Position numbers and translations under genes: made by a program | In this document: one piece after another, positions 62,203 through 64,000 of the stretch | Layout of the letters: every line of letters begins with the position of its first letter | How positions within the stretch are numbered: position 1 is the stretch's first letter | Notes under the pieces: generated by a model | Databases searched by the model: none | What the model was told of the DNA's origin: nothing | Seen by the model: only the letters and a program-made list of their open reading frames with translations | Assembly: GCA_016716265.1 (NCBI GenBank) | Contig: JADJWQ010000006.1 | Coordinates: 62,001 to 126,000 of the forward strand | Source of the DNA: Planctomycetota bacterium | Lineage (GTDB): Bacteria; Planctomycetota; UBA1135; UBA2386 | Length of the DNA: 64,000 nt | Direction of reading: 5' to 3'

Positions 62203-63158
62203 CGCGGGCCCTCCCCGCCGCCCGGCGCCAGGAAGCCATCGCCGGAGGTGCCATCGGCCGGCCCGAGCAGCCGGTCGATCATGCCGCGCAGCAGGTCGTC
62301 CGCGAACGGCTTGGCAAGGAAGCCGTCCGCCTTGCGGATGTCGCTCAGCGCGATCTTGCCGGCCGTGCAGAGCAGGATCGGGATCGCGCGTGTGCGCTCG
62401 TCGGCACGCAGCGCCTCGATCACCTGGATGCCGTCCATCTCGGGCAGCTCGAAGTCGAGCAGCACCAGATCTGGCAAGGTCCGCTGCGCCATCTCGACGC
62501 CCGCTGCGCCGTCCGCGGCGCGGGTCGTCTCGAACGCCCAGGTGTGCAACACCGAGCGCACCGCCGCGGCGAGGTCGTCCTCGTCGTCGACGACGAGGAT
62601 GCGGCCGCGCGTCACCGGGGGTGTCCGCCCGTTCTGCGAGGACTGCTCGTCCTCGCGCTGGCGGCACAGGTCACGGATCGTCGCCGCGGTCGGCAGCTGC
62701 AGTTCGCGGAAGCGGCGCTCGATGTCGCCCTTCAGCTCGCGATTGAAGCCCTGCAGCCGCGTCCACGCCTCGTAGTCCGGGAAGCTCGGGTCGAGCTCGT
62801 GCGCGTCGTGCGTGTCGACGCTGAAGTAGAACTCGCCCGGCACGATGTGCTCCAGGACCTGGAGCTTCATGAACGGGTAGTTGCGGTTGCCGAGGCGCAG
62901 CGAGTAGCGCCGCAGCGTGCGACCACCCTCGCGGACCGACTGCTCCTGGAACAGATCGAGCACGTCGCCGATCGTGCCGCCCGGGTTGCCCTCGGCATCC
63001 CCGTTCTGCGCGGCCGCGCGCCGCAGCAGCTCCATTTCGGGACGGCTCGGCCCCCCGCCCGCGGCAGTACCGAGCGACGGAACGCTGCCGTACGCGATCT
63101 CGAGGTAGGCGTTGACCGCCCGGGCCACCATGGCCAGGGTCAGCTCCTCGAGCTTCAC
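62199..63158 (-). CDS. Response regulator with unrecognised N-terminal domain
   Basis: From GTG 63158 (GGAGG about 10 nt upstream) the product has 319 residues. The C-terminal receiver domain (about 190-305) is intact: RILVVDDEDDL, phospho-acceptor Asp near residue 235 (LVLLDFELPEMDG), LLCTAGK and FLAKPF. The N-terminal 180 residues (LTLAMVARAVNAYLEIAYG, LRLGNRNYPFMKLQVLEHIVPGEFYFSVDTHDAH) match no domain that I recognise. A receiver at the C-terminus is unusual. No histidine kinase is in the window. It is followed by the small membrane protein by a 4-nt overlap. Confidence 0.8.
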   Translation of the reverse strand: MKLEELTLAMVARAVNAYLEIAYGSVPSLGTAAGGGPSRPEMELLRRAAAQNGDAEGNPGGTIGDVLDLFQEQSVREGGRTLRRYSLRLGNRNYPFMKLQVLEHIVPGEFYFSVDTHDAHELDPSFPDYEAWTRLQGFNRELKGDIERRFRELQLPTAATIRDLCRQREDEQSSQNGRTPPVTRGRILVVDDEDDLAAAVRSVLHTWAFETTRAADGAAGVEMAQRTLPDLVLLDFELPEMDGIQVIEALRADERTRAIPILLCTAGKIALSDIRKADGFLAKPFADDLLRGMIDRLLGPADGTSGDGFLAPGGGEGPR

Positions 63159-63337
63159 CGTCGACAGACCTCCGTGCGTGAAGCACCCATGCGCGCCAGC
63201 TCGCGATCCGCACCGCCGCGGATCGCTCCAGTGCGTCCGCGGGGCTGCTCGGCGGCTGCAGTCTATACCGGCGCGGCCGACCGTCCAGCTCACCCCGCGC
63301 GGATTCGCCGGCGCGCGCCGGCGACGACCGAGCACCC

Positions 63338-63964
63338 TCACGCGTCCCGCTTCCCGGCCGGCTCGCGCCACAGCAGGACGAGCAGCGCGATCGCGCCGAC
63401 CGTGATGCACGAGTCGGCGACGTTGAAGGCCGGGAACACGGCCTCCGAGCCATCGGCGCGCACGCGGTAGAACAGCAGGAAGTCGCGGACCGCGCGCCCC
63501 GGCATGAACAGGTTGTCGTACAGGTTGCCGACGGCGCCCGCGAAGATCAGTCCGAGCGTCAGGAGCTGCAGCCGACAGCTCCGCGCGGTGCGGCGCGCGA
63601 TGTAGATCAGGACGACCAGCGCCACCGCACGCAGCACCATCAGCGCGCCGGTGAAGTCCTGGAACAGTCCCCACACGGTGCCGGTGTTCTCCCAGCGGAC
63701 CAGCGAGAACCCGAACGGCTCGGGCAGGAAGTCGAAGTCGACGCGGATCTGCTGCGGGAACAGGTGCGGGTCGTTCCGCTCGAGCCACGCGAACACGTAG
63801 GCCTTCGACCACAGGTCGAGCGCGACCAGCGGGGCGATCGGCGCCCAGAACCAGACCCGGCGCAGCAGCGCGCCAACGAAGCCGGCGCGCCCGGCCGCAG
63901 GGGCCGGAGCGAGCTCGGGGGCCGCATCGCCGACCCGCTCGCGGCGCTCGTCGACGCCGGTCAC
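63338..63964 (-). CDS. lspA: Lipoprotein signal peptidase (signal peptidase II)
   Basis: From GTG 63964 the product has 208 residues with four membrane helices. The aspartyl dyad motifs are present: GAVGNLYDNLFMPGRAVRDF (usual GNxxDR has Asn for Arg) and FNVADSCITVG. An N-terminal extension of about 30 residues precedes helix 1, and DFLLFYRVRADGSEAVFPAFN carries a small insertion. It cleaves prolipoproteins such as the lipobox protein at 19.1-22.1 kb. Upstream context is cut off by the window edge. Confidence 0.92.
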   Translation of the reverse strand: MTGVDERRERVGDAAPELAPAPAAGRAGFVGALLRRVWFWAPIAPLVALDLWSKAYVFAWLERNDPHLFPQQIRVDFDFLPEPFGFSLVRWENTGTVWGLFQDFTGALMVLRAVALVVLIYIARRTARSCRLQLLTLGLIFAGAVGNLYDNLFMPGRAVRDFLLFYRVRADGSEAVFPAFNVADSCITVGAIALLVLLWREPAGKRDA

Positions 63965-64000
63965 GGCCCCGACCTCCGGAGGCCGGCGTCCGCCGGACCA

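Overview
The window is very GC-rich, densely packed bacterial chromosome. It most resembles a Planctomycetota-type Gram-negative (inference). Supporting features are a KDO transferase (outer membrane LPS), DUF1573 and DUF2961/GH172 proteins, large secreted multi-domain proteins with ALAQ-type signal peptides, a Ser/Thr kinase beside an ECF sigma factor, and type IV pilus ATPases with MshEN-like N-termini. No tRNA, rRNA, CRISPR array, insertion sequence or phage gene was seen. Many genes start with GTG or TTG and many neighbours overlap by 4-8 nt.

Layout. 1-8.7 kb (minus): a giant secreted repeat protein that runs off the left edge, then a second secreted protein. 9-11.6 kb (minus): an overlapping pair of M16 peptidases; divergent to it is a secreted 300-residue protein, then infA. 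13-19 kb (minus): mutL, holA, then a quinone-type set (UbiA-like, UbiX, CPBP protease, UbiE/MenG). 19.1-22.1 kb (minus): a 1002-residue lipoprotein. 22.5-25.3 kb (plus): ruvB, tgt and an AhpD-like gene whose in-frame TGA replaces the second Cys of the CxxC motif and is followed by a SECIS-like hairpin; this is a predicted selenoprotein. 25.3-33.3 kb: a GH172-type protein (minus) and two tandem VPS10/BNR propeller proteins (plus), one with a PDZ domain inserted. 33.4-36.3 kb: clpS with DUF2017, a MATE transporter, an EVE protein. 36.3-41.9 kb (minus): DUF1573, PilB-like, PilT, PilB-like, interrupted by a homopolymer of 72 G. 42.1-50.8 kb: a putative lipoprotein, then a minus-strand signalling block (degenerate GGDEF protein, 900-residue FHA/helical protein, membrane protein, atypical kinase, ECF sigma, zinc-motif partner, coiled-coil protein). 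50.9-64 kb (minus): housekeeping genes yebC, rpsI, rplM, pyk, a HEAT-repeat protein, metK, waaA, secA, a small membrane protein, a response regulator with an unrecognised N-terminus, and lspA.

Three genes (the giant repeat protein, yebC and the GGDEF-like gene) each need a one-base shift to read through, two of them at a three-base C run. Together with the 72-base homopolymer this hints at residual assembly or consensus errors. Several genes carry a TANNNT hexamer exactly 6-7 nt before the start codon, which suggests leaderless transcription; a full TTGACG-N16-TAGCCT promoter precedes rplM-rpsI.

Most notable items are the predicted AhpD-type selenoprotein, the kinase/FHA/ECF-sigma module, the PDZ-in-propeller protein pair, and the 645-bp near-identical repeats of the giant secreted protein.
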